Shown one piece after another: positions 48,201 to 59,384 of a stretch of DNA of 64,000 nucleotides. The DNA is from Ilex aquifolium (lineage: Eukaryota; Streptophyta; Magnoliopsida; Aquifoliales; Aquifoliaceae), in the NCBI GenBank assembly GCA_951799425.1, contig OX637398.1:21586270-21650269 (forward strand), written 5' to 3'. Position 1 is the first letter of the stretch. Each line of letters begins with the position of its first letter. Below the pieces are notes generated by a model. The model was not told the DNA's origin, searched no databases, and worked only from the letters and a program-made list of their open reading frames with translations. Both the position numbers and the translations under genes were made by a program.

Positions 48201-51200
48201 ACGGGAGTTCTAAAGAAAGGGAGAGATAGAGATAGAAAAGGGCAGTGAAGAGAGAGAAGAGTTTTGGTTAGGAGGGAAGGAAACCCGGTGAAAGAACTTC
48301 ACTCTTTCGTCTCGAAATGGGCATGGAACAAACCAATTTCTTTGGTTTCTTTAATTTCTTATAGACTTTGTTGAAGAATTCGACGAGTATAACACTTCTT
48401 GATAAGAAATTTTGTTAATAAATCTTTATAAAGGTGGGATGAATAAGGGTTTCAATCAGACTTCTACCAGTAGGAAGTTATTTTCTACCGGTAGAATGAC
48501 AATCTGTAGGAAGTGGTGTCTTACTAGTAGAACAACCCTCTATCAGAGTTCTATTGTACGAAGTGGTGTTCTACTGGTAGAACGGTGTTCTATAAGAAGT
48601 TCTACCAGTAGGAAGTAGTGTCCTACGGGTAGAATGATATTCTATGGGAAGTTCTACTGGTAGGTAATGGTGTCCAACCAGTAGAACAACATTCTAAAAG
48701 GATTTCTACCGATAAAAACATGGAATTTTCACTATTGTGCTATAACGACTATAACTCATTGTCCATTCAACCTCAAACCTTTTTATAAACACTTTAATGG
48801 GTTTGAATCAATTGTAGTTGATCTTATTTACCTACAAACACATCATTTAATTTAAGGGTTGGGAATATTATAGTGAACGAAAGGGAATTTTGGAAGAGCA
48901 TCGGATTAAGCTCAATTAATCACTTGTGCTTGTGTAGCATAATATCATTTGTTCGAAATGGTATTTATGTAATTTATGACAATGTATGTTAGGTGCACAG
49001 ACGACAGCGTCAACGTCAGATTCACATAAGGTGTCGCAGAGGACGTAAACTTTGGTTGATATTTGACTTAAGGTGATTGTAGTGTCTCATATTGACTGAA
49101 AACGAGTTTGAATATTATGAGCTATATATTTATATGTGATTATAGCCTAAGTATGTGTGGCAGGATGTATTGTGTGATGATGCTTGCATTTGAATTGAGT
49201 AATTATGTGAAAACTGTGCTTTAAACTGCCGAAACTACTGGGCATAAGCAGTAGTGAAATAATAGCTGAGATTGCAGGGCTTAGACTGCAGCGATAAAAT
49301 TATGGAGACTATTGGGCATAAATAGTAGTGTGAGATTGCCGATACTCCCGGGCGAAAATGAGTAGCGTTAATTACTAATGGTTGGCTGGATAATAACATT
49401 TAATCCTATTATGTGGAATGTGTTGTTATTGTGTTGTGTTTTGGTGTTTTCTTTCTATATGTTTCAAATATACTCACTGAGCGTGTGGTTTTGCCTTATC
49501 CATCCACAGTTCCTTGTTTTCAGGACTCACGGGAAGTTGAAGGGTGGTCCACTGGGCGGTCTAGTTTAACGTAGAGGAGTTGTTGTCTGAATGTACAAAA
49601 TGATATGTAACATAATTGTATATAATCTTTTGTTATTTTATCTAGAATGTAAAGGGTATGGCACCCTAATTTTTTGTTATACTGCATTTCGTAAATATCG
49701 ATTTTAATGTTACGGGAAAAGAGTTAATTTTATTACTGCATAGAGTAAGTACTTTGATTTAATTGTGGATTAAAGGTTAATGGGTTTGGAATTACCCACA
49801 CCTTATCCCTCTTCTGGGATGGGGTGTGGCAGTTGTGCTCAATTTGTGTGATCAAAGGGCATTCAACTAATGAGTTTCCTACGATCCCTGTTTTGAAGAA
49901 CGTGTTGAGTGCCCAAGCCAATGCAATGAATGCCTTGTCCAAGCCCTATAACAACCCCTACTTAAACACTTACAATCTAGGGTGGAAAGCTCATCCAAAT
50001 TTTAGTTGGAAAAATGACAACACGGCACAACAACCGCCTTCCCAACCATCTCCTCGAGGGCCGTCCAATTTTGTTCCTTATACACCACCACCCAAGAGGT
50101 CTTTGGAGGACACCATGCAATAATTTATCACTAGCCAAGCCACAATGAATACCCAAACCACTTAAGCCCTTGGCCAATTGACCCAAAACTTCAATCAACA
50201 ACAACAAGCCATAAATGATATCCGGAATACACTTACCAAGTTGACCACATCCCCTTGCCACCAAGAAAAAGGAAAATTTTTGGCACAAACTCAACCAAAT
50301 CCACAACGCCAACTCCAAATGCAAGTTTCGTCTTGTACACTAGATGTCACCCAAGAACAAGTGAAGGTTATCACCACCCTTAGGAGTGGAAAGGTTGTTG
50401 ATAAGACCATCCCCATGAAGGCTCAAGAGCCTAATAAGAGTGAAAAAACCACTAGAGAAGATGGGGGTGTTGACCATGTTGAGCCTATCATAGAAGATAT
50501 GCCTAGTGAGCCACCTAGATATCCTTTACCCACACATTTTCCTCAAATGTTGGTTTCACCATCAAAGGCTAATGTGAATTCTGAGATTTTGGAAGTGTTC
50601 AAACAAGTCAAGATTAATATTCCATTCCTAGATGCCATCAAGAAAATTTCATCATTAGTGTGCATTCTCCTATGCAGATACATTTATTTTCATTGTCAAT
50701 AATCTAGTATTTCATGAGCTCACCAAACACATAGAAGTGGATTGTCATTTTATTCAAGATTTCCTTATGTGAAATGAGATATCACTTCATATATGAAGTA
50801 TGGTGATCAGGTGGGTGATATTTATACCAAACCATTGTCTCGTGCTATCTTCAATAAGTTTTGTTCCAAGCTGGGTATTATTTATTTTTATGCTCCAGCT
50901 TGAAAGAGAGTGTTAGAGTTCTTATTTTTATGTTTTATATTTATGTAAGATAATATTGTAATTACCCAAGATAGTGTCGATATAAATAATAAAGTATAGG
51001 GTAACATGAATAATACACAGATTATATCTTTCAATCTCTCTTCCATCTATCTCTCTCCTGAACTCTAGTCTTGAATTTATCTTTTTAACTAAAAAAGTAT
51101 AGAAATTTCCTGTATATGTGGTCATAGGATATTCATTATTCAATTGGCATAAAAATCTCAAAACATCACTCCTTTGCTTTTGTCTACCTTCCAACTAATG

Positions 51201-53094
51201 AAATCCTGGGACTCAAAGACCACCTAACCTCACTTGCCCCAGCTCATAGCTGTCGCCTTTGCCATCATCTTCGAATCACTATTCTACAAGCTAACTGATC
51301 TAAAATCACTTAAACTTACAGCCCCAACCCTTCTTTCGGACCATTAGACACACTAACAAAGCATTAAACCTACTCTAAAATCTAAATATTGACTCCCTCA
51401 AGGGCAAAAAATGGTTCATCAAGACCATTACTACCCAAGCACCGCCTCCCAACAGTATAGGAAGGAAGATAGTTTGCATATTGCAAAATCTACAGAAATA
51501 GCTCGCTCAACCATCAGAATAACCAACTTACAAGAAAGTTCTGCTTTCTACAAGTAAACTGATAAAGACAAACACCTTGCTGCATCATAATACATAAATA
51601 TGCTAAGAACAAAAAGATCTCTCCACAATAAGAGCGTGACAAACTAACAGCTGAACTCTTAACCGTAGAATGAATGAGTGTGCTAGACAAGTAACAAAAA
51701 ATCGATAGGTGATGGGTAAACTAGAACAAGAAGATATATTTGAACCAGGTGGCTCTTATCAGAAAGGCCTTTGCCTAGCCAAACTTCTCAAGTAACATTC
51801 ATATGAACATGATAAAAAAAAAAGTCAGACACAATAGCTAACATTACAGTATATTTGTATTAATGAAACCTTAATTGATTGACATGGATATATAGACAAG
51901 ACATAATTGCTAAATCCCATGATGTTGGAAGAAAATATATGTCAGCTCAATAGCTAGGAAGTTGAACCCTTATCATGAAATTACATTTCTTCTTAGAAAT
52001 GACCTACCTAAGGATCTCAATCAATCCAAAGAAATAGCATGCAAAAAAAATAAAAGGAAGAAGCCACAGTATCATGCATTTCGGGATTGAAAAATAGAAG
52101 ACATTCATCAACTGTAACTTGTAAGTACCGGCAAAGCTCGCATTGGTGCAGTTTCTCTCATGTCAAAAACTTGAGCCTTCCCATCAGTTGACCTAACAAG
52201 CATAAATCCACCTCCACCGAGGCCACTTGAAGCAGGGCTTACAACACCCAAGCAAAGAGTAGCAGCCACAGATGCATCAACAGCATGACCTCCTTCACGA
52301 AGAACATCCCTCCCGATTGTGGAACATCGACCATCATCTGTGGCAACAACACCATTACGTGCTGTAATTACCTCTTGTCTGGGATTGGGGGGAGCATTTG
52401 TAAGGCGTAAAGTGGAAAAGAACGGTGAAAAGAAGATAAATATGGTGAACCATGACACAGGAAGAGCTGCAAAGAGCAAATACAATAATACTAAGTTCCA
52501 GTATTAGCATTTGAACTCGATCAAGAACCTCAACAACCAAACAATGCAAAATTTAGCAACTTTGAGTGTAAATAATATCATTTTCGACCAATCAAACTTC
52601 AAACTTAAATTATTTAGTCAAACTGTATCTTTTCAACACAACTTTCTCAAAATTTTACTATCATTAAGGTCCATGGTGGACGTTGAAGGAATTCTATTTA
52701 TTACATTCACATGGCCACACCTTCTTTCTGTAAGAGTACATTAATTGACTCCAATTATTCAAAGAATCTAAAAATTTTAATCATTTACAATGTTTTCTTG
52801 GTAGTCAAGAAAACAGGGCTGCTAGTGCCTGTTGGAAAGTAACATGTTCTACATGTTAAACAAAATTCACTAAAAAAAAACTTCTAGTGACAATTTCGGT
52901 ATAAGAAGTACACAGCCAACCACAAAAAAGAAACAAACTTTCATCTTGTCAAAATATTCAAACAGTGAAAGGCATAAATAAAAACGCCTAAAACCCACAA
53001 AACTATTTAAAAACAAAAAAATTGAAAAGCAGACCAACTTCGTGCTTTCATTTTTTTTTCTTCTCTTTTTTTTCCTCTTACCATGCGAACACAT
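36187..53094 (-). CDS. GGT: Gamma-glutamyltranspeptidase, copy C, with an 11.75-kb intron
   Basis: Coding exons, 5' to 3': 53094-53082, 52466-52129, 40377-39859, 39766-39531, 37893-37611, 36660-36523 and 36414-36187 (stop TGA). All introns are GT..AG, and the 1755 nt give 584 residues. The N-terminus (TIFIFFSPFF) is hydrophobic. Substrate Arg is R108. The self-cleavage site is TDQGTTH with nucleophile Thr387, followed by LTTSIN, LNNQMNDF, RPLSSMSP and GASGG, ending DPRKGGFPAGF. A 9-residue insertion rich in Pro and Leu (about residues 374-382, in IPSQVTPPLLT) precedes the cleavage site and is absent from A and B. The segment IIAGTTEVFLNHF after the double Gly is closer to typical plant apoplastic GGTs than the IPDAVIQV/IPAAVIQV of A and B. 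Intron 2 (52128-40378) is full of retroelements, but all exons are clean. Confidence 0.92.
38885..39180. mobile_element. MITE related to the 29264 element, in intron 4 of copy C
   Basis: The left end AAGAATCAAAATTTCATTTT and right end CAGAATTTTACGTCCTTT are decayed forms of the inverted ends at 29264-29529, with the same interior of GAAACATTTC motifs. Target duplications are not clear. Confidence 0.5.
42385..43480 (+). pseudogene. LINE ORF1 relic (DUF4283 / CCHC zinc-finger type)
   Basis: The plus strand encodes broken pieces in the usual order of plant LINE ORF1 proteins: YEEGPWSIIEALLVLKKC, then FQFAKLWFQI.GLPFDMM, VKCCIDITEPLRKGFFLV, and FERLSDFCYFCGRI, the start of the CCHC knuckle. Stops and frame shifts separate them. 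No reverse transcriptase follows; the sequence passes into the Athila-like LTR region near 43690. Confidence 0.75.
44655..46826. mobile_element. 2.17-kb hAT element with exon-like parts
   Basis: The ends TAGGCCTGTC and GACACCCCTA are inverted repeats, and the exact 8-bp duplication CTCCCAAA flanks them (44647-44654 and 46827-46834). It is nested in the Athila-like LTR. Near the left a UTR-like stretch with three copies of GAGCAAAGACATCTCAG ends at a good donor (AACAG/GTAAG at 45105). After a T-rich tract, an acceptor at 46100 leads into SDDSEGEIDDDVFNQNMKSN. It looks like a deletion derivative that keeps the first and last parts of a spliced gene. Confidence 0.85.
47043..47059 (+). other. Retroelement primer-binding site, tRNA-Asp type
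   Basis: TGGCGCCGTTGTCGGGA differs by little from the complement of the plant tRNA-Asp 3' end, the primer used by Athila-type elements. It fixes the right border of the LTR just upstream. Confidence 0.75.
48144..48198. repeat. (TA)n-(GT)n compound microsatellite
   Basis: About nine TA units run directly into about 17 GT units, inside the probable solo LTR. Confidence 0.9.
48455..48720. repeat. Degenerate palindromic minisatellite with CTACYRGTAG cores
   Basis: Four to five units of roughly 55-70 bp each carry TTCTACCAGTAGGAAGT and CCTACGGGTAGAA-like half-units. The core CTAC-CGGT-AG reads nearly the same on both strands, so each unit can form a hairpin. Confidence 0.7.
50655..51065 (+). mobile_element. 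3' end of a Ty1-copia element: RNase H tail and part of an LTR
   Basis: The reading frame gives FHELTKHIEVDCHFIQDFLM, the conserved end of copia RNase H, then (shifted) a degenerate form of the DIFTKPL segment. The purine tract TTGAAAGAGAG comes just before an LTR start TGTTAGAG at 50910. The right edge of the LTR piece is not clear. It abuts the broken Athila gag, so one of the two inserted into or recombined with the other. Confidence 0.7.
51066..52128. other. Exon 2-proximal part of copy C intron 2, nothing recognised
   Basis: AT-rich sequence, probably original intron DNA. No coding similarity, terminal repeat or tandem repeat was noticed. Confidence 0.4.
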
Positions 53095-53230
53095 TGTGTC
53101 CTGGCCAAGGTGCAAAAGAAAGCTAGTTTTTTGTTGAATGGGAGAACTGACAGTCTTTCTCGATAGAGAGTGTGGGTTTATATTGATTAGATAAGGCCTA
53201 CCTTTACTCCAACCATATCTCCAATAAACT
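53095..53230 (-). promoter_or_regulatory. Core promoter and 5' UTR of GGT copy C
   Basis: The leader motif TTTCTTTTGCACCTTGG corresponds to that of A and B. The GATAAG block (TAGATAAG at 53188-53195, followed by TTTACTCCAACCATATCTCC) lies about 95-100 nt before the ATG at 53094. No good TATA box is present where A has TATAAAG (here CTATCGAG). Confidence 0.5.
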
Positions 53231-53324
53231 CCCATAATCCATTCATTTTTTTAGGGTAAATGTCATAAATGCAACAAATTTGAAAATCTTCTTTAGCTGG
53301 AGGATCATAGTTAATCTAGGTAAA

Positions 53325-54445
53325 ATTATGAATTACCCCCTTGTAGTTTACTACATTTACTCATTATCTCCTTTTATTTTTAAAACTTACACATAACCCC
53401 CTAATGGTTTAGATCAATGTGAAAACCTTAGCTTTTCCGTCCCAATTGACGATAGTGTCAGTCACGCACTTGGATTCTTGCAATTGAAGTTGAGGATTGT
53501 TTTTCCCTAAAATTAATCATGTTAATTCCCCAAATGCCCTCTCACTAATATTCTATGTATATGTAAGCCAGATTCAAATATTTGGTCGACTCTCCCCTTT
53601 CCTCCAAAACCAGTCCATATTTCAGCTTCAAGACGGCACAAGTTAATCTATACAGACTATGCTTTCAACAATCTTGGCCTGGATTGAGTCTCAGCCATAG
53701 TGTAAGCAATGCACTTGTTAAAAAATGAAACTTGCCTACCTAAACTAATCAACTCTCACATCAATGAACAAACACAGAAAATTTAAGTCATGTACATACC
53801 CAATTGAGGAAGGAAATCCCAATTTAAGTCATGTACATACCTAAACTAATCAACTGGTTTGTCTGTGAGCTATATATATACAGCTAACACACAAACCTTC
53901 TCTCTCTGGCCTTTGAAGAACAAGTTGTCAGAACTCGGACTCTCTCCATCTCTATCGCTAGGGCCACTGTGGACCGCATTTCTCTACGTTGTTTGGCAGT
54001 GATGGGTGGGTCACATTCTGGCATCCATACATTAGCAACCTCCACATGTATAGGCAAATAAATGGTCATCTATCTCTTTACTGCTAGGTGAGGTGTGTCT
54101 TGGTCACTAGCTTTTGGGAAGCTGCAATTTCTTTGATATTTAATCTATTAGATGGGTTGCTTTATACCTCCATTCATTCTTGGTTTTCTTTCCTCTGCGT
54201 ATGTTTCAGAGTTTGAACAAGATGCACGTTTCAGAGTTTGAACAAGATGCAGGTGAATATGAAGTTTATTTGGTTCCGAGTATACTTCTGTTCAACTAAG
54301 GATCAAGGGATAATTTTATCCAAACAAGAGTAAAAGGATGTTGGGACAGGGGGTAATGAGTCATTTTAACATTTTATGTTAATCTAAACAGAATTTCTAA
54401 CAATTGCAATTTGGTCTAATACATTAAGGGGTTATGGGTAGGTTT
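53325..54445. mobile_element. Possible Mutator-like element, ends degraded
   Basis: The left side reads TACACATAACCCCCTAATGG after a TTACCCCCTTGTAGTTTACT stretch. The right side has the inverse, ending CATTAAGGGGTTATGGGTAG. The right arm seems shortened. Inside, CGTTTCAGAGTTTGAACAAG is duplicated in tandem near 54210-54250. No target duplication was found. Confidence 0.4.
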
Positions 54446-54864
54446 TAAATGTCAAGACCGAAAACCCTATGTCCTTGGGTGTTGGAGCATGACCAACCAT
54501 GGAGGCCTACATGGAACCAAATATGTTGTCACCTAGTTATGTTCAATGATTCACTTAGCAGAAGCATCTATGATTAAATTTGATTTATTTGTAATAATAC
54601 CATAATAATATATATAAATACCCTATATAATCACATTTACTCAGAGCAAACCTACCCATATCTTATTAATAACCAACAACTACAACTCATAACATACATC
54701 AACCATTTATACAAAGCATGAACTTTAAATACCAAAATTTTTTTAAGTAAAAATGTAACATTTCCAGGGATATCAGTCAAATAGCATCATATGATTTTTC
54801 CTGATGAATTTATTGATATAAATGCCAAAGATATAATGAAACATATATCATGTCATCAATCCAT

Positions 54865-54968
54865 TCTTATTTAGAGCCCCTTGGATTTGATTCCATTGGA
54901 TCAGACCTATACCTCCATTCTTATTTAGAGCCTCTAGGATTTGATTCCATTGGATCAGACCTATACCA
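54865..54968. repeat. Tandem duplication of about 53 bp
   Basis: The unit starting CATTCTTATTTAGAGCC and ending GATCAGACCTATACC occurs twice head to tail, with two or three differences. Confidence 0.85.
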
Positions 54969-55627
54969 AATTTGAGTCCATCAACTCGAACCTCTACCAG
55001 ATTTGACTCCTAAACTGAGACCTATTATGGCGTTGACACTTAACACAAACATTTTTCAAGTCATTTGATAATCCATGACATTACAATTGAGTAATCAACA
55101 CATAGCTTCTCAAATTTGCATATGATAGCGTTAGAAAAGACATAGGCATCAAAATTCCATTCCAAGGTATAAGATTAATCACCGTAGTTCTTAACTGGGA
55201 TTTTTAACTCTTAACTCCCTTTAACCAGTCCTACATATATTTCATACACGTTATTTTCATCACGCAACACATATGTAGTACTTGTTTAATATTCCCATTT
55301 CGTAAGTACTTAAAATGTTGATATTGATCCTTAATGATCATCATTATGTACTTATTGTTGTTGTTCTTTCTTCTCACTCTAAGTAAGAGGAAAGAGATCC
55401 TGTAAACCTCTAGGTCAATAAGTTGAATGTTTCCATTTTAATCCAATTTAAAATTTCCATTTATGCATTATTTCTATAATCTACTTACTCAAAAGGTTTC
55501 ATAACCTAAGTTGTACAAGCTGAAACTTCACAAGGCTAGTGGTAAACAAAAGTAGACTAAAAAAACTTCATTTCCACCAAACATTACTATTTTTGGAGAT
55601 CAAATACATGTTCAAAATAACTTATAA

Positions 55628-56907
55628 GGTAAATTACACTGATACCCCCTAACATTTAATTTTATTACACGGATACTCCCTCACATTTTAAAAATAACAC
55701 CGAACTCCCTTGACATTTAATAATTGTAACAACCATACCCCCTCTAACTAACAGACGTTAGAATTATTCACAGTCAAAGATGATGTCATCAACAATGATT
55801 CCTAAAATACCAAAAATATCCTCCAAAATTAAGTTTAAGAATTCAAATAAATGTTTTTCTTACCCTACAAATTTACCCAACCTCTCATTTATTTATTTTT
55901 AATCTATATATTTTATATATAAATTAAAATTTAAAATTTAACACTGAAATGTTTAATTTCCTAATATATTACATTAACAAGTTAATTTTTAAATTTTTTT
56001 TGTTTATTAAATAATATTTGGGATTATTAGTACAGTTTAAAAATTAATCAATTTTTTTTTAAATCTTAATTAATAATAATTACTTATCCAATTATACCAT
56101 ATTAATTTTATTTTTATTTTTATTTTTTATTTATCTAATTATATAAATTCTTACTACTACCACCTATAACCACCAGTTCCACCACCTAAACCCACCAAAA
56201 CTTCCAAACCCAGCTAGACCCACCACCACCACACACACACACATAGGAAAGACTAAAACCACAACCCATTTAAACCACATCTGCCTCCACCACCACTGAA
56301 ACCACCACCTGGACCAAACTCATCATCAACCAACACCACTAAATCGTAGAGGTTAGGGTTTCAAAATGCACATACAACCACCACCTCCGCACTGCCTCTC
56401 CCTCGTTCGTGCGCCAATCGGAGATCAAATCTTATTGGTGGCAATAGTGTAGATAAATCTGTTTGTCTCTGGTCGGATGTCGGCTGATGGAGGTGTTGAT
56501 TAAATTCCCGGCGATAGTCAGTGCGGGTGAAAATAGGCGGTTGTGGTTACGCCGCTGGATGTTGGCATCGGTTGTTAGGGGGGTCTGATACGTAGAGAAA
56601 GAGAGATCGTCGGTTGTTGGGGCTTTGATTCGTCGTGAGAGAGAGAGTGTGTGGGGGTCAACTTTTAGGGGAGGGGAGGAAGAGTCTTGGGTCTTGGGTC
56701 TTGGATATTGGGTCTTGGGTCTTGGGTTTTGGGTTTTGGGTCTTGAATCTAAGGTCTTGATTAGTAGTTAATGTGAGGGTAAAATGGTCTTTTTATTTGT
56801 ACCATTAACGGCGTTCATTTTGTGGGGTCTCAGTGTAATTTTCAAAACATGAGGGGGTGTCTATGTAATAAAACCAAATGTCAGGGGGTGTCAATGTAAT
56901 TTACCCT
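55628..56907. mobile_element. Mutator-like non-autonomous element with GC-rich interior
   Basis: The 1280-bp element has inverted arms of more than 60 bp (GGTAAATTACACTGATACCC at the left, its diverged complement at the right). The 9-bp flanks AACTTATAA (55619-55627) / AGCTTATAA (56908-56916) fit a Mutator target duplication. The interior (about 56160-56720) is richer in GC and has CCACCACC runs and a TTGGGTC-type 7-bp repeat at about 56689-56750, unlike the arms. It may be captured gene DNA, but I recognise no protein. Confidence 0.75.
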
Positions 56908-56916
56908 AGCTTATAA

Positions 56917-57427
56917 AACTGAACATAAGCTACAGATTTTCAGGTTTAAGCTAGTCAAGATTAACTTTAGAAATTCACCAAAATTCGAGTTTTCATCCTT
57001 TTTGCATCAAACCAAAGCCAAAAGAACCCTTCGCTAATCTACTACTAACCCTCAAAGTTTAAGAATCATCAACTAATTGTAACTCATATAAATAATCCCG
57101 AAGTCACTTGATGTCCCGAATTTCTAAAAAGTATTTAAACTCCATTATTAGCAACTATGAAGTTCATATCATGTGAAATAAATCTAGCCTTGTAATTAGA
57201 CTAACTAGCACATGATTTATAGCTTAATTCTCATTTATTGATTGTTATTAACTAATATTCTTTCCAATTAAAGCAAATAATACTTACTTAAAATCAAGAA
57301 TCATACAGAGTAAGTCCAAGCCCAGATCACTTGCTTAAATTTTTCACCCTATTCTCTTGCTCTTTTTTCTTTACTCTTTTCTCATTCTCTCAACAAACTC
57401 CTCTTTTCTCTCTCTTTTACAACATAC

Positions 57428-57479
<52 letters not shown>

Positions 57480-59335
57480 TTTGCTACAGGGTGTCCAGGC
57501 TTGCGACAATCACTCCCTCAAACTTAGATACTAGTCACCATAGGAATAAGGATGGTTAGCCCTTAGGGGATATGAGAATTATTAAACTTGAGGCCTCTGA
57601 GTTGCCAGAGACTAGGGTCAGCACTGAATCACCCCTAAGGGTTACAAGACACATATATATGTATAGATGAACTATGGTTTGGCATGAGAAGTTTTGGGAA
57701 AAGGATCTTCATCTAGCACTTTCTTTCTTATTCTACACAAAGCACACACATTTTATAAAAATCAACAATGGTTAGACACTTCTAAACTTAATTAACTTAA
57801 GTTAATCCATATGAATTGGGTTTACGCAATTACAAACTAAGTGTCCTTAACCAAGTCTTAATCTTACATTAATCATGATTAATTAACTTAACATTTGACA
57901 TATTCTCCCTATCATAGTTAATGGACACAAATATATATAAACTACCAAACCTGAAGAATTATCAAAACATCATAGTATGCACATGTATACAGTATACCAT
58001 CGGTAAGGGTTATGAAATTAAAACTTTAGGAAGGTAATGTGCAAATGAAGTACACCGCAAGGGGGCAATTCATATTTGACCTTTAATCTACCATGTTCCA
58101 TATTTGTTGTCGCTATGACTAAATTAAAACTTTGCAAATTCAAATTTTTAAATAAGATAAATTTATAAATATTTCAAATTAAATAATAGGATTTTTGCTA
58201 GAAATTGAAGTCTGGAAAAAAACGGAATTTTTGTTCAAATTGACGTAATGCAAGGTTTCAGACAATTTATGATGCAAATTAAGGGTCACAATTTGTTGGT
58301 GCACAGTCAACGAATTTTACTATCATTAGTATGTATACAGTGAGTTTAAAGTACATATTAAAATTATACTTTAAGGTCATTTTAGGCATACTATAAAAAT
58401 GATTCATGCCACAATCTATTTTGGGAAGATAGATTCCTATGCAACAATAATCACCAAAATATTTAATGCCTTATTATCAGAATAAGATTCCTATGTAACA
58501 ATAATCACTAAAGCATTTATTGAAAGATCAACATTAAACTCCAAAGCATTTATCGTCACATATCTCTTCCTTGTTCTTTCTTGAGGATGAAAGTCATACT
58601 GCTTCTCGATGATATTGCACCCTTAAAATCAGAACCTCCCCAAACATTCCCTAATTTCTATCTATGTCTTTAGTTGTTATGGCATAATCAAGACTGACAA
58701 TACTTGGTACAATTGCTTATCTACAAAACCCATATGAAATATATCTAACTCCACACATTTTTGGTGATAAGTAAAACTAGATTTCTAGATGCGATTCCTA
58801 ATTAACTATACATGTAATTGAATCATCCTGCCTCAATCCTCAAGCCCTTTCAAGGAAACGCTCTAAAAGGATTTCCAAAAGAATATGTCATTCATCTTAT
58901 GAATAGCAAAGGAATTATAAAATTTGAAAATCCGTTAAAATTTTGAGGATGGTCCAAAGACTAGCTTACATGTCCCCTTGGGGACTTCTACATATATTTC
59001 CTAGCACTTAACAGACCAAGAAAAAATTATGCTAGATGGATTGCATCATGCATTGTATCCTCTCAGTCTCATTTCTAAATGACATGGTTCATAATCATTT
59101 CCCTGATATGTTCATGTTCTTTGTTTCAATATGCTACTCTTTTTGTTTTGACCTAAAAACATGTACCAAAATTCTTCATGAATCTAAATATGTTTTTTCC
59201 TCCATCAAGCAATTGCCTTTCCTTCTAAGGCTTAGTCATCCAACTACTTTAAGGTAGACAAAACATATAGATCAAATTACGACTGTATAACAAACCCACC
59301 GTCTCCATGACATAAACTTTGACTTACTTAGTTAA
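56917..59335. other. Intergenic, no gene recognised
   Basis: AT-rich DNA with a (TA)n microsatellite at about 57433-57470 and a degenerate, unbordered repeat-like region after 57500. Open frames are short and composed of repeat or low-complexity sequence. Confidence 0.4.
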
Positions 59336-59384
59336 GGGGCGGACTAGTGCACGAGACTCCTACCACTGCGGGATTGGGATCTCT
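59336..59384 (-). mobile_element. Possible Au-type SINE 3' fragment
   Basis: GTGCACGAGACTCCTACCAC followed by TGCGGGATTGGGATC resembles, in reverse complement, the conserved 3' part of plant Au SINEs (CCCGC..GGGAG..GTGCAC). No tRNA-like promoter boxes remain. The call rests on recalled family sequence only. Confidence 0.35.

Larger units (their letters stand above)
47870..49831 (+). mobile_element. Probable solo LTR interrupting the Athila-like gag
   Basis: About 1.96 kb of non-coding DNA splits the gag frame just before the zinc knuckle. It ends GGGGTGTGGCA, a common plant Ty3-gypsy LTR terminus, and starts near TGGGCTAATGC. I could not find an exact 5-bp target duplication, so the borders and the solo-LTR reading are inference. 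Confidence 0.5.
43690..50640 (+). mobile_element. Athila-like Ty3-gypsy element, partial and nested
   Basis: A long terminal repeat (approximate start 43690, containing repeated GACGTCCGGATGTC-type motifs) ends just before a primer-binding site like that of tRNA-Asp (TGGCGCCGTTGTCGGG from 47043). Gag follows. Removing the hAT at 44655-46826 and the non-coding block at about 47870-49831 makes the LTR and gag continuous. Protease, reverse transcriptase, integrase and the 3' LTR are absent; the element ends where copia sequence begins near 50650. Confidence 0.75.
47190..50640 (+). pseudogene. Athila-like gag relic, split by a non-coding block
   Basis: The N-terminal part runs to about 47877: REDLDSLFGDLLDTPQRAHT, then TLKEYLHLARHTTASCIIFS and SLPTFHGLDSEKF, the conserved core of Athila/Calypso-type gag. 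Stops interrupt it. It resumes at about 49832 with the zinc knuckle CSICVIKGHSTNEF, whose last Cys is replaced by Phe, then a Pro/Gln-rich linker and ITTLRSGKVVDKTI, the usual C-terminal gag segment. It ends near NIPFLDAIKK. Confidence 0.8.
40378..52128 (-). other. Intron 2 of GGT copy C, 11.75 kb, host of nested insertions
   Basis: It runs from a GT donor after exon 2 to an AG acceptor before exon 3 (TTTCTAG). The corresponding introns are 2.97 kb in A and 1.51 kb in B. Contents from the exon 3 side: unassigned DNA (40378-42384), LINE ORF1 relic, Athila-like element carrying a hAT and a probable solo LTR, copia 3' fragment, then unassigned DNA. The LINE ORF1, Athila and copia pieces lie antisense to the gene. 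Confidence 0.85.

Noticed and set aside
57331..57534. Hydrophobic frame with an YIYIYI run
   Set aside because: The run is a (TA)n microsatellite, and nothing else supports a gene.
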